Assembly: GCA_012932295.1 (NCBI GenBank)
Contig: JAAONU010000004.1
Span: 23,692,872 to 23,756,871 of the forward strand
From: Cyclina sinensis
Lineage: Eukaryota > Mollusca > Bivalvia > Venerida > Veneridae
Direction: 5' to 3'
DNA: 64,000 nucleotides
Positions 11,876-20,473 of this stretch are shown one piece after another. The position numbers were made by a program, and so were the translations under genes. The notes under the pieces are model-generated. The model did no database searches. It was not told where the DNA came from and saw only the letters and a list, made by a program, of their open reading frames with translations. Every line of letters starts with the position of its first letter. The first letter of the stretch is position 1.

Positions 11876-12072
11876 TCATTTGTTACAAATGTAGGTCAAA
11901 ATCGATTTTAATACAGCACGCCGAAAAAAAAACGAAACTTGTTTATCGTATCTAGCATAGTAATAGTTCAATGTATTTAGGCGTCTGTCAAGCTCGTCCT
12001 TTTTCTCGGGAATATTCTGAACCATATCGGAGTTCTTAACAACTCCTCTCGTTAAATCTTCAATTACAGTAA
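11876..12072 (-). CDS. Exon-like ORF fragment in copy 1 of the duplication, function unknown
   Basis: The minus-strand frame from an acceptor-like ATGTCAG (exon edge at 12072) reads VIEDLTRGVVKNSDMVQNIP, then EKKDELDRRLNTLNYYYARY, before running into an F/R-rich tail and a stop at 11876. The composition is clearly protein-like and partly coiled-coil-like. The homologous stretch in copy 2 (about 17720-17906) still gives recognisable peptides in shifting frames (IIEELTRGA, then MVQ..IPEK, then DELYSRLNKLDYHY), so copy 2 has lost the frame by indels. Most differences are amino-acid replacements rather than silent changes, so I see no clear sign of purifying selection. I do not recognise the family. 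It could be one exon of a minus-strand gene whose downstream exons correspond to 9796-10010. Confidence 0.4.
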
Positions 12073-12204
12073 CTGACATTTATTCTATCAGCACAACTAT
12101 CATCTGTAATTGTATTCGACCGTTTTCATTAGTATTTATATATCACTTGGACTAGTTAACTAAGAATGAGAGTTTCGCATATTTGCTAAATTATTGTGAC
12201 AGTC

Positions 12205-12471
12205 TTATTTATGTAATAGGAAAGTAAGTTTACTCGTCAAATAGAGTCTAAATAGTAGGCAAGGGGAAATATCTACCGTTAAAATCAGATGCGTTTTATC
12301 TTTAATGATAGCTTTGAATATGGTAATAGGTAATTCTATTTCAGTTAATCGGAAGTTTAATGCTGTGTTAGTTCTGTTAGACGATTGCAGCAATGTTAAT
12401 AAAACTATGTGTATATTTCGATTTTTAGGTGGTCTATTTCTCTGCGCAAATAAAGGGAGGTTAGATTCCAT
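12205..12471 (-). pseudogene. ORF fragment conserved between the two duplicated copies
   Basis: Following an acceptor-like CTTTATTTGCGCAG the minus strand reads RNRPPKNRNIHIVLLTLLQ... and TALNFRLTEIELPITIFKA. The copy 2 equivalent (18033-18190) follows CTGTTTTCGCAG and reads ENIHIILLTLQQP... and AALNFRLTGIELDITIFKA in the same frame; the single net length change, 3 bases near the start, keeps the frame. Several differences in the FRLT..IEL..ITIFKA part are silent (TTC/TTT, TTA/TTG, TTA/CTA, ACC/ACT). Copy 2 stops soon after (KD then stop) while copy 1 runs 20 or more codons further in low-complexity sequence. No domain is recognised. This could be a real exon of a duplicated minus-strand gene or its relic. 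Confidence 0.35.
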
Positions 12472-12705
12472 ATATCGTTCACTTTAGTTAACAATTGAGT
12501 AAATACTTTGGTCACAATTTCTCCATATAATTAGATTATATACAAATTTAAAGTAGCTATTATTCGTACATTTTGTATAAAAATGTTTTAAAGGCAACAT
12601 GAAGACAACTGTGATTAAGTGTATCTATCCGTTTGTCTTAATGTATTTCCTCACAGAATAAAGATACGATAATGATTATAGTATTTTATCTTCATTTTCA
12701 TGATG

Positions 12706-12776
12706 ATATTGATGATGATCATACTGGTGATGATGATGATGATGATAATTATTATTATCATAATTATTATTCGTTG
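12706..12776. repeat. GAT/ATT trinucleotide microsatellite
   Basis: Imperfect GAT repeats pass into ATT repeats over about 70 bases. The copy 2 position (about 18685-18765) is only AT-rich with ATT runs, so the microsatellite expanded or contracted after the duplication. Confidence 0.75.
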
Positions 12777-13379
12777 TGACGAGGATAGACATCTTATCTT
12801 ACAAATTTTAAAACAGTGTTTGGAAGAGAATTCAGTTGCAGTTGTACTACCACGAAAATGAGCTTCATTGTTTATTTTATTGATTCAAATTTGGCATTTT
12901 GGTGAGTTGAGAAAAAAAACTGATATAACCTTGATAGCTAGAAGTATTTTTCTTTGGTGTTCAGTTACCGTGTATAAACTGGGATTGATGCAATATTATT
13001 GTACTGTCAAAAAGAGCTATCTTTTGTCTTCTAGTACGTCTCTCTCCTTGACAATATTCCAGATACGTGATTGCATTATGAATTGACTGGTTCTAACTTC
13101 TGACCTATTGTGTTTATATCACCCTTCTTCAATTCACCAGTCCGAACAAGATAATAATTTGCAGACTTATACAGACAATGTATACCAGGGTACTCGACCG
13201 TAGATGGCCATTCATCTTTTTTTCATTTAAAGTGCATGTATTGCTAAGGAAGACGTTTAGCTATTTAGTCAGAAAAGGCACGGCTTCATCTATTTGTAGT
13301 CTATATCATCAAAGTGAATTCAAGATTGCCAAGTGGGTAGCAACCAAATTATTGCGCTCTGCACATTGACTCATAATGG

Positions 13380-13540
13380 TGATCAACTGTGCCAAGTTAT
13401 TTCGAAAAATTTTCAACAGTTCAAAAGTTATGGAGCGGACACGAAAGTGTTATGGACGAACAGACGGATTGACAGACGGACTGACAGACGGAGGCCATTC
13501 CTATAATCCCCTCCCCGCTTTGCGGAAGGGGATTTAAATT
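13380..13540 (+). mobile_element. Dispersed-repeat tail inserted in copy 1
   Basis: The sequence includes TTCAAAAGTTATGGAGCGGAC, tandem GACGGA words (GACAGACGGACTGACAGACGG) and a hairpin-like end CCCCTCCCCGCTTTGCGGAAGGGG. This layout matches the ends of other repeats in the window (25550-25610, 51415-51489, 51630-51690). No counterpart is seen at the equivalent place in copy 2, so it probably inserted after the duplication or was lost from copy 2. Confidence 0.6.
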
Positions 13541-13941
13541 GAAAGTTAGTGAATTATTAAATGAATCATTATCCGTTGTCAAGTTGTCGATAAAATATAT
13601 CTAAATTCCATTTTCTTTTTACTTGTCAATGATATTGAATAAACTATAACCCGTGGTCAACTGCAATGTGTCGGTCACAAATTCAACAAGTGCATTAGTG
13701 CATTATTATTAGTCTTCTTATAGAGAATTGTTGATGTACCATTTTTGGGCGGATAACCATATGTTCTAAATAAATACTTTCTAAGTGTCTAAATACTTTA
13801 AGGGAAAAATGTCATAATTGTGTTATCTTTTTTATTATCAATTATTTTTCATTTGATGCAGTTTATCTTCGGTAAATTGTAAGGGATTTCCTATATTTAG
13901 CAAAACAGAAACTACGCTCCATGGTTTCTGTGTTCTTTTGA

Positions 13942-14123
13942 TTAATTAAATGAAACCGTACAGTACGTTTGACGAACAAAAGCCATTCCCTTTATATTAG
14001 CGAAAGTCAAGTGCCTTAATCCGCATAAATCGAATGAGGGGAAACAATATCGGAGACGAACGACAGGATACAATGTCTATTTGAATTGTAATGTTTCATT
14101 ATCCTTGCGGTTTTGTGAAACAT
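13942..14123 (-). pseudogene. Copy 1 of the conserved small ORF, frameshifted
   Basis: This is the counterpart of the intact 58-codon ORF at 20297-20473. It starts with the same ATG just after TTCCAG and reads MFHKTARIMKHYNSN; a 6-base insertion (in frame) and then one missing base throw it out of frame, with a stop in GAT TAA. The second half nevertheless keeps the copy 2 frame perfectly (GLRHLTFANIKGMAFVRQTY, then CTVSFN and stop). In that half three of the four coding differences are third-position silent changes, and 54 consecutive bases (13970-14023) are identical. Strong conservation downstream of a frameshift suggests either a separate exon starting inside the block or a nucleotide-level constraint (regulatory or RNA) instead of this reading frame. 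Confidence 0.5.
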
Positions 14124-14124
14124 T
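14090..14124. other. Short stem-loop conserved in both copies
   Basis: AATGTTTCA (14090-14098) pairs with TGAAACATT (14116-14124) around a 17-base loop TTATCCTTGCGGTTTTG. In copy 2 (20440-20474) the outer 8 pairs are kept and the innermost pair is lost. It overlaps the start of the conserved ORF, so the pairing could be incidental. Confidence 0.35.
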
Positions 14125-14221
14125 TACGCTGGAAGCACTATGTGTTATTGATTAGATGACTTATTTCATGGTATTTAGATGCCAAGAAAGAATCTTATGA
14201 AAATTGTCTGTATACAGTAAA

Positions 14222-14506
14222 CTATAAGTAATTTACATTTTTAGTATCCATTTTTAAATATGATACATTATTTCTATTAAAGTTTTCTTCGTGTTTTATG
14301 TCTAAAAAAGCAGGTAATACCGATTCGATAACCCATGTTGCTAGAGGACTATCGAATTGAAAGTCATGTCTCGTATTCATCTTCTCAAGACTATGGCAGC
14401 AGTGTTTCTTAAATGCAAATTCGTCTACGTAAGCGAACAAAACAAGAAGTAAACAAGACAACAAAAATAAACAACAGCTATCACTGACCGTGATAAATGC
14501 CCACAT
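14222..14506 (-). CDS. ORF with hydrophobic N-terminus in copy 1, function unknown
   Basis: The 94-codon minus-strand frame starts MWAFITVSDSCCLFLLSCLL and continues VLFAYVDEFAFKKHCCHSLE, then a more polar region ending at a TAG. The first ~27 residues would make a signal peptide or membrane anchor. However, the same DNA is a very pyrimidine-rich tract ending in CGCTTACGTAG, which is equally well read as a splice acceptor, with the exon starting at the following base (about 14428). Copy 2 keeps the acceptor-like end (GTCGCTTACGCAG) but has stops in every reading of the homologous ORF. The ORF is upstream, on the same strand, of the conserved block 13942-14123, so the two could be exons of one gene. 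No family is recognised. Confidence 0.3.
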   Translation of the reverse strand: MWAFITVSDSCCLFLLSCLLLVLFAYVDEFAFKKHCCHSLEKMNTRHDFQFDSPLATWVIESVLPAFLDIKHEENFNRNNVSYLKMDTKNVNYL

Positions 14507-14759
14507 ACAGCTTAATCAGATACAATCCAATGCAGAAAATCTGTTAAGTATAAAGCTAATCAGGTACACAATTTCACATATTTAAAAACAAGATTTAATG
14601 ACTTGGAGTAAAAAAAACTTGAAGTTAACTAAGATTTCATCAGTAAACTTATAGTGCTGCAGAGGGTAAACATAACACAAACCTTTTGGATACATTGTAG
14701 ACCTTCAGACAGACGGAATCACTGGCAAACAGAACGTAGCATGTTTGCGGTATGCTGTA

Positions 14760-15605
14760 TAAGTTGGGGTAAACCACTGAACTTAAATCCTAGATTTCTT
14801 AAAATGCCCATTTTTACTATTTAGAGGGCCATAACTGTGGTCATGCTTAGACACACTGCAAAGAAAACTCAAGATGCACAACAACTCATAAAATAAACAT
14901 TGATTCTTAAATGTTTCATAATTCCGTTTCAAATTCGCTAGGACCTATGCACAACACAAACATTCAAATGCCCATTTTTACTATTTCAAGGACCGTAACT
15001 GTAGTCACCCTGGGTAAAGCTACAAACAAAACCCCGAGTGCATAACAACTCATTATTGTGAACATTGTTGGAATTTATAGTCATTCTATTTCAAATACTT
15101 TAGAAGCTACGTGCTACACAGACTTTAAAATGCCCGTTTTTTTACTTTTTCAAAGGCTGTAAATATGAGCTGGAAACGAAACTCTAGGTGCACAACAATG
15201 CATCGTGGCAACACTCCTGGAAGGTTTCCTGATTTCATTTACTTTAGGAGCTTAGTACAACACATATTAAAATGCTCATTTTTATTATTACAAGTGGCGT
15301 AAATGTAGCCGTTTTTCGATGAGCTGCAAATAACAAGGTGCACAACAACCTATCAACATTCATGGAAGGTTTCATAATTTTATTTCAAAAAGTTAAGGAG
15401 CTTTGCGTGACATAATACTTTAAAATGTCCAGTTTTACTAATTCAAGGGCCGCAGCTGTGGTCATACTGGAAAGAGCCCAGAAAAAGCAGTTTCACAACA
15501 AGTCATCAAGGAAAACATTTATGGAAGGCTTCGTGATTCCGTTTCAAATATATTAGAGCTACGGCAAACACAAACGTTTCGGACTCACGGACGAAGGCAA
15601 ATTTA
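14760..15605. repeat. Satellite-like array, five diverged units of 142-165 bp
   Basis: The unit start AAAATGCCCATTTTTACTA recurs at 14801, 14966, 15127, 15269 and 15422, each followed by a GGCCATAACTGTGGTCA-type segment, a GTGCACAACAACTCAT-type segment and a TTTCATAATTCCGTTTCAAA-type segment. The array ends with CGGACTCACGGACGAAGGCA. The units differ from each other by 20-30% by eye. This head-to-tail arrangement with a terminal CGGAC-type word is the same architecture as the array at 50812-51489, although the unit sequence differs. It sits in the gap between the two copies of the 5 kb duplication. Confidence 0.8.
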
Positions 15606-15711
15606 AGAACCCCTCTCCTCTCCCCTCCCCCACCAGGTTGGACATAAAAAGGAAAAGGGAAATATAACCTCTACTCCAAAAATGTGTATGACTTCAGCCT
15701 GAAGATCAATC

Positions 15712-15790
15712 ATTGCCCTCTCCCCTTCATTGATAATTCCTATCACTTATGCACAATTAGTTCGGGCAACGATAAAATTGGTAACAACAT
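15712..15790. repeat. ~80 bp direct repeat flanking copy 2 (left)
   Basis: ATTGCCCTCTCC...TGATAATTCCTATCACTTATGCACAATTA...GGTAACAAC matches 21576-21650 (TAGTGCCCTCTG...TAATAATTCCTGCCACTTATGCACAATTA...GGTAACAGC). The pair lies about 5.86 kb apart, just outside each end of copy 2, and may mark the original duplication breakpoint or the start of a truncated third copy. Confidence 0.65.
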
Positions 15791-16088
15791 TTTTCTTATA
15801 AAAGCATCAAGCATCCTAAAAAACTATTTGGATTTTTTTCTTATAAATTAATGATGGCTTGTCGTGCTACTACATTAACACATTTGTACACTGTTTTGAT
15901 TTTGTTTAGTATTACGCCTTGAAAAATACACTGCGCCTACCTCGTCCACTTCAGCCTGGTAATAACAAACCAAAGAAAATGCCTACAGACTGCACTCAAA
16001 CTGACCTTTCGCCGCCCTTTATAGTGTTGGTTACCGTGTACCAACGCATACATGTCAACCTATTACGAAACCTGTTGTGTCATTTACA

Positions 16089-16128
16089 TCAAAAACTAAG
16101 TTTAAAAGACGCTTTTCCAAGACTCTGG
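16089..16128 (-). CDS. Candidate terminal exon, copy 2
   Basis: Acceptor-like GTTATGTGTTGTTTCAG precedes a single base C and 13 codons QSLGKASFKLSF plus TGA. The upstream candidate exon 16208-16300 ends in phase 2 (GAA AG then GTAAGG), so joining gives AGC (Ser) and keeps the frame: ...SFCPLE-S-QSLGKASFKLSF-stop. The intron would be only 79 bases, short for a bivalve but possible. Acceptor, length, frame and stop are shared with copy 1 (9796-9835). Function unknown; it may equally be the relic of a pseudogene. Confidence 0.35.
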
Positions 16129-16207
16129 CTGAAACAACACATAACAAGATGCAAATTCCTCTATTTGACTGTCAGGTAGAGCTGCGGCATGCATCGTGCT
16201 GCCTTAC

Positions 16208-16300
16208 CTTTCTAAGGGACAGAATGAATATTTCAGAAACTGAAGTGACGTGCTTTTACTTTTGCAAAGCGTTGTATAAAAAATATTGGGACTATACCTT
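16208..16300 (-). CDS. Candidate penultimate exon, copy 2, 93 nt
   Basis: The minus strand shows an acceptor-like TATATGTACATTGTAG, then 93 bases open in one frame (RYSPNIFYTTLCKSKS continuing TSLQFLKYSFCPLE), then donor GTAAGG. The surrounding frame is open for 63 codons (16204-16395), so it is part of a longer open stretch. The copy 1 counterpart (about 9922-10010) still reads SLKFLKYLFRHFN but has lost a base, giving an upstream TAA, and has a GC in place of the GT donor. No domain is recognised. Phase agreement with the next exon (16089-16128) is the best support. Confidence 0.35.
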
Positions 16301-16782
16301 CTACAATGTACATATAACGTAGCACATATTAAATCAAGCAGTGGACAGTATTTGTTTAGGGTAAATGTAATCAAATTACTAGATATTAATATCAATGCTG
16401 GGAATGTTTTAATGAAATGAACATTTGTGCAGCAATGCCATTGGAAATCAGAGGACTTTTTAACATTTACCTCGCAACTTGTCTGAATGTACTGTGATTT
16501 TAATAACTAATTAATACGTGCTGCAAAATGCAGAGTAAAATTTTTTCTCTCCGTCGTACGTTTGGTGTCTTTCTAATACTAAGTTCCCACAGCGGTCAGG
16601 TGAACTCAATCGTCCCGTCCACATTCATTCCTTGACTAAGTTTGACCAACTGTCTGATGATTCTTGTGCATGAATTCCTCTCGACCGCCTTTTGATTGTA
16701 CACGACTACACGACCCTCAAGAGGCTTTTTCACGACTGTTTCACGACTTCAACCCGACAACCACTCCGATATCTACTTGATC

Positions 16783-17069
16783 CAGAGATGTAAGTGGGTC
16801 AGGACCAAAAATCCTGAAATTGGTCGGAAGTCATTGGAGCCACCTAGACCCCTAGTTGACAGACAGTTTGGTTAGTCTGAATGCCGCCGATCGACCAATA
16901 AAAACTTTCGTTATGAAACAGACGGTATAAAACCTGGTACCCGTCCGCGCTGTGTTACTTTCTTTGACTTCGGCAGCTATTCGTCTTGGCAACATTTCGA
17001 CCCGGATTTTTTTTCTCGGCACATAGAAAACCCGGAATTCCGGGAATACCCGGAAGACTTACATCTTTG
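16783..17069. mobile_element. hAT-like non-autonomous element (MITE), 287 bp
   Basis: The ends form 13-bp terminal inverted repeats: CAGAGATGTAAGT on the left, and the reverse complement of the right end reads CAAAGATGTAAGT. CA(G/A)AG-type termini are characteristic of hAT transposons. The interior is GC-richer and contains a CCCGGAATTCCGGG palindrome near the right end. There is no coding capacity. The block is absent from copy 1 at the equivalent position (about 10585), so it is an insertion into copy 2. The 8-bp flanks (ACTTGATC, ATGACCAT) are not a clean target-site duplication, perhaps because of age. Confidence 0.7.
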
Positions 17070-17719
17070 ATGACCATATCGATCTAAAAACGATCTCTTT
17101 TTAATGACCTGATCACATCGTCGACCTAGCCATACTTAGGTCAAAGTGGCCATGAATTAGTCGCGTACGGACAATTACATTTTAAAAACTTAACTTGCGT
17201 AAGTTTAGTTGCCGATTGGGACGTGATCGAGCATGATCTGGTAGAAGTCGTGTTGATCTGGACAATTTAAATGAAATTACGTCTTAGATTAAGCGTGGAA
17301 GCAATATTTTGCAGCACCGACACAGTCATTTATGTTATGTCTGGCTCGTTAGTTCTGTTCTTTAGAGATACCTTACTGTGAAACAAAGACATCGTACAAG
17401 ATGATAATAAATAATTAATTGTTGAATATCGAAAAAACATCTAGCAACTAGAAATGTCAATATCATTTTCAGTAAAATAAATTAAACTAAATTAAAAATT
17501 AAAAAGAGTTAGTATTATTTATTAAATATGTATTCCATTTACGATTTTTCATTATTAAAACGTATTGTTATTTCATTTCCGCCGGTTAGAATTTTGTTAT
17601 TATTGCATTACTGTCAATGGCAATAAATTAACAATTACGAATTGTGCCATAAAATTTCGTAAAAGCAATACTTTGAACCAATGGCATTGTTCTTCTTCAG
17701 CTGATGTATTTGTATCTAA

Positions 17720-17906
17720 CAGTTTCATTCGTTACAAATAAAGGTCAAAATCAATTTTAATAGAGAATGTAACTTGATTACCGTGTTTAACATAGTGATA
17801 GTCCAATTTATTTAAGCGACTATAAAGCTCGTCCTTTTCTCAGGAATATACTTAACCTGTACCATACCGCAGTCCTTAAAGCTCCTCTCGTTAATTCTTC
17901 AATTAT
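17720..17906 (-). pseudogene. Decayed copy 2 version of the 11876-12072 ORF fragment
   Basis: The minus strand gives IIEELTRGA after an acceptor-like AATATCAG, then the match to copy 1 continues in another frame (MVQVKYIPEK) and again in another (DELYSRLNKLDYHYVKHGNQ). At least two frameshifts separate these pieces, so this copy is not translatable as it stands. The donor-like CACG/GTAATC after YHYVKH is absent from copy 1. Confidence 0.5.
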
Positions 17907-18032
17907 AGTAACTGATATTTGTTATTTCAGCGGAACTGTCATCTTGCAATTGTGTTCGACCGTTTTCATTAGTATTTATATATCATTTGGAATGTTAACT
18001 AAGAATACGACTTCCTCTAAAATAAGAGGTGT

Positions 18033-18190
18033 TTAATCTTTACTGACAGCTTTGAATATAGTAATATCTAGTTCTATTCCAGTCAATCGAAAGTTTAATG
18101 CTGCTTTGCACGATTTGTAAGACGGTTGTTGCAATGTAAGTAATATTATGTGTATATTTTCCCCTTCTAGGTGGTTAATTTTTCTGCGAA
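18033..18190 (-). pseudogene. Copy 2 version of the 12205-12471 ORF fragment
   Basis: Reads ENIHIILLTLQQP, then AALNFRLTGIELDITIFKAV and SKD before a stop. The acceptor-like TGTTTTCGCAG lies just upstream at about 18190. See the copy 1 entry for the comparison; the two share frame and length apart from one codon. Confidence 0.35.
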
Positions 18191-19011
18191 AACAGAGGAC
18201 CGTTAGCTGCGATATATTCTTCTTTTTATATTTTTTAGTATTTTTCTCATTCAAAAATAGAACACAACTGCAAATAAACATGTACATTTTACTAGTAAAA
18301 CCTTGTAGAAGTTTTGTTCATCCGAATGTATTTTAATGACATTCTGCAATTATTAGTTTCAGAACCAATGCACCTGTAATATTAACATAAAACGTAACCA
18401 AACATTGTACAACATTAAAATGTATCCTTCATCTGAATAAACTGAGGAAATTGTTTAATGGTGTTATTTCGGAAAACACTTGATCATGATCTGAACGTTG
18501 CTGACGAAAACTTGACGTATATAATTTTAGCTCTACTAAATAAGCAAATAGAAGTAAACACTTGAGTTAATACCTTTTGCCTCCACAATTTCACAATATA
18601 AACACACATTTAAAGTAGTTATTATTCGTATATTTTGTTCTAAGAAATCTACGATTAAGTGTATCTATCACAGAAGAAAGATACAATAATGATAATAGTA
18701 CTTTCGTCTTCTTTTTTGTTCATTTTTATAATTATTATTTCCATTAGAAGTCTTATTATTATTCATCGTTACGAGGATAGACATGTTATAAAAACAAAAT
18801 CTAATTGCAGTTGTTCTGCACGAAAAACAAAAATCTTCATTGTTGATTTTATTGACACCAATTTGACACCTTGGTTATTTGAGAAAAGGCTGATGTATAT
18901 AAAAGATGATAAAAGAAAATGTGATGCTTTTCATATTTAAATTACTTGCCCGGCACATTTTTTAACTTTAATGAAATTGTTCAATGGTGTTATTTCTTAA
19001 AATTCTTGATA

Positions 19012-19038
19012 ATGTATATATATATATATATATATATA
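19012..19038. repeat. (TA)n microsatellite
   Basis: About 13 TA units inside copy 2, absent from copy 1. Confidence 0.85.
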
Positions 19039-20296
19039 ACCTTGATTCTATAACTTAGTAATGTTTTACTTTGGTGTCCCATTAAGCTGGAAAAAATCAA
19101 TATTATTACACTGTCATATAGAGCTATCTTTTGTCTTGTATTATGTGATGATGGTTCGGAATACGTGCCTCTCCTCGACAATACTCTGAATATATATGAC
19201 TGCATTATGAATTGTCTGCTTCTAACCTCTGAGCTTCCGCGGTTGAATCATCCTTCATCAATTCACCAGTCCGAGAAATCTAATATTGACTTTGGTCTTT
19301 ACAAGATAATCATTCACGGATTTAAACAGATAGGAGATATACCAGGTCATTCAATCTTAGATGGTCATTCAAACGTTTCTCATTGAAACAGAATGTTCCA
19401 TAGTAAATGCACAATCTATGTACAGCTTTGAAGGAGAGAAAATCATTATTTTGCTATACGTTCTTCCTTATTGACTGTAATATTTACTTTCGATTAAAGA
19501 AATGTTTCGGTCTAGTGACAATGATCGCATGTCTTTTATTAAGAACTTCACCAATTCGCTCTGTGTTGAGACATTGAGAAACAAAGACGTAATGAAAATA
19601 GGAAACATCTGGCGTTTCATCAAAAATGACATCAACAATTCAAAGGAAACAAGTTTGACTTTAAAAGTAAAACCCTAAAATCTAGAGTATTCCATTTGGT
19701 TTCAAATCGTGTAAATTAATGTTGGTAATATTAAAAGAAAATATTACTTCATGTCAAGGTGTGGGTAAAAAGTTTCTAAAATCCATTTTCTTTAAAATCC
19801 TGTAAATGTTAATGATATGGATAAACTATTACCCGAAGTCAACTGATGGATCCCTGAACCACTCACATGTGCATGATTTAACAAAGAAGTGCTATTATAT
19901 TTTCACCACAAACAAGTATAATATTATAACAAAAGAGTACGTGGAAATGTTTTTGAGTAAAATCTGTTGTTATAAGATTTAAGAGCCATGCTCTGGGTCC
20001 ATGAACTGCAAGATGTCAGTCAAACATTCTAAGTATAGCAGGTAAATGAATGCATTATCATTAGTCTTGTTAAAGAGAGTTTTTTGTTGTACAATTTTTG
20101 GGTAGTTGGCTAAGCGTCCCTATATAATGAAAAATGAACAAAATTATTTTCTAAATGAATAAATGTATGAATTATTTTTTTTTCACTTTATGCAGGTTAT
20201 CTTCGGTTAATTGTCGGGAATGACCCTTTAATAACACGTTTGTCTTATATACAGCAAAAACAGAAACCAAGTTGCATGATTTCTATGTTCTTTTGA

Positions 20297-20473
20297 TTAA
20301 TTAAATGAAACCGCACAATAAGTCTGACGAACAAAAGCCATTCCCTTTATATTAGCGAAAGTCAAGTGCCTTAATCCGTTCGAAATGAGTGAGGAGAAAA
20401 CAATATCGCAGAAGAACGACAGGATACCATTTGAATTGTAATGTTTCATTATTCTTGCGGTTTTGGGAAACAT
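20297..20473 (-). CDS. Intact small ORF (58 codons) in the most conserved block of the duplication
   Basis: The minus-strand ORF starts at an ATG seven bases downstream of an acceptor-like GTGTTTCCAG and reads MFPKTARIMKHYNSNGILSF, then FCDIVFSSLISN, then GLRHLTFANIKGMAFVRQTY and CAVSFN, ending in TAA. The second half lies in a block (20281-20378) that differs from copy 1 (13926-14023) at only five of 98 positions, while the rest of the unit is roughly 70-80% identical. Three of the four differences inside the reading frame are silent. No domain, signal peptide or family is recognised; a short hydrophobic stretch (ILSFFCDIVFSSLI) could touch a membrane. Copy 1 carries a frameshift. It may be the last exon of a duplicated minus-strand gene, or a conserved non-coding element that happens to be open. 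Confidence 0.45.
   Translation of the reverse strand: MFPKTARIMKHYNSNGILSFFCDIVFSSLISNGLRHLTFANIKGMAFVRQTYCAVSFN

Larger units (their letters stand above)
9540..14480. repeat. Copy 1 of a ~5 kb tandem segmental duplication
   Basis: Sequence from about 9540 to 14480 aligns in order with about 15830-20800. Anchors include ATGCCTACAGAC (9684 and 15979), the GACCGCC/ACGACCCTCA block (10510-10550 and 16684-16725), CCGTTTTCATTAGTATTTAT (12119 and 17960), TTAATGCTG (12356 and 18094), AGAGCTATCTTTTGTCTT (13012 and 19119) and the near-identical block at 13926-14023. Identity by eye is roughly 70-80% with many indels, and about 95% in that one block. Copy 1 has an insertion at about 13380-13540 not seen in copy 2. 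The unit carries several minus-strand ORF fragments, listed separately. Confidence 0.85.

Noticed and set aside
15919..16179. 86-codon plus-strand ORF in copy 2
   Set aside because: The homologous stretch of copy 1 (around 9660-9850) is broken early by stops and indels, and the minus strand of the same interval has better-supported exon-like structure.
18659..18940. 93-codon plus-strand ORF with a hydrophobic start in copy 2
   Set aside because: The copy 1 equivalent (about 12650-12900) has frame-changing indels and a stop after a different peptide, so the frame is not maintained.
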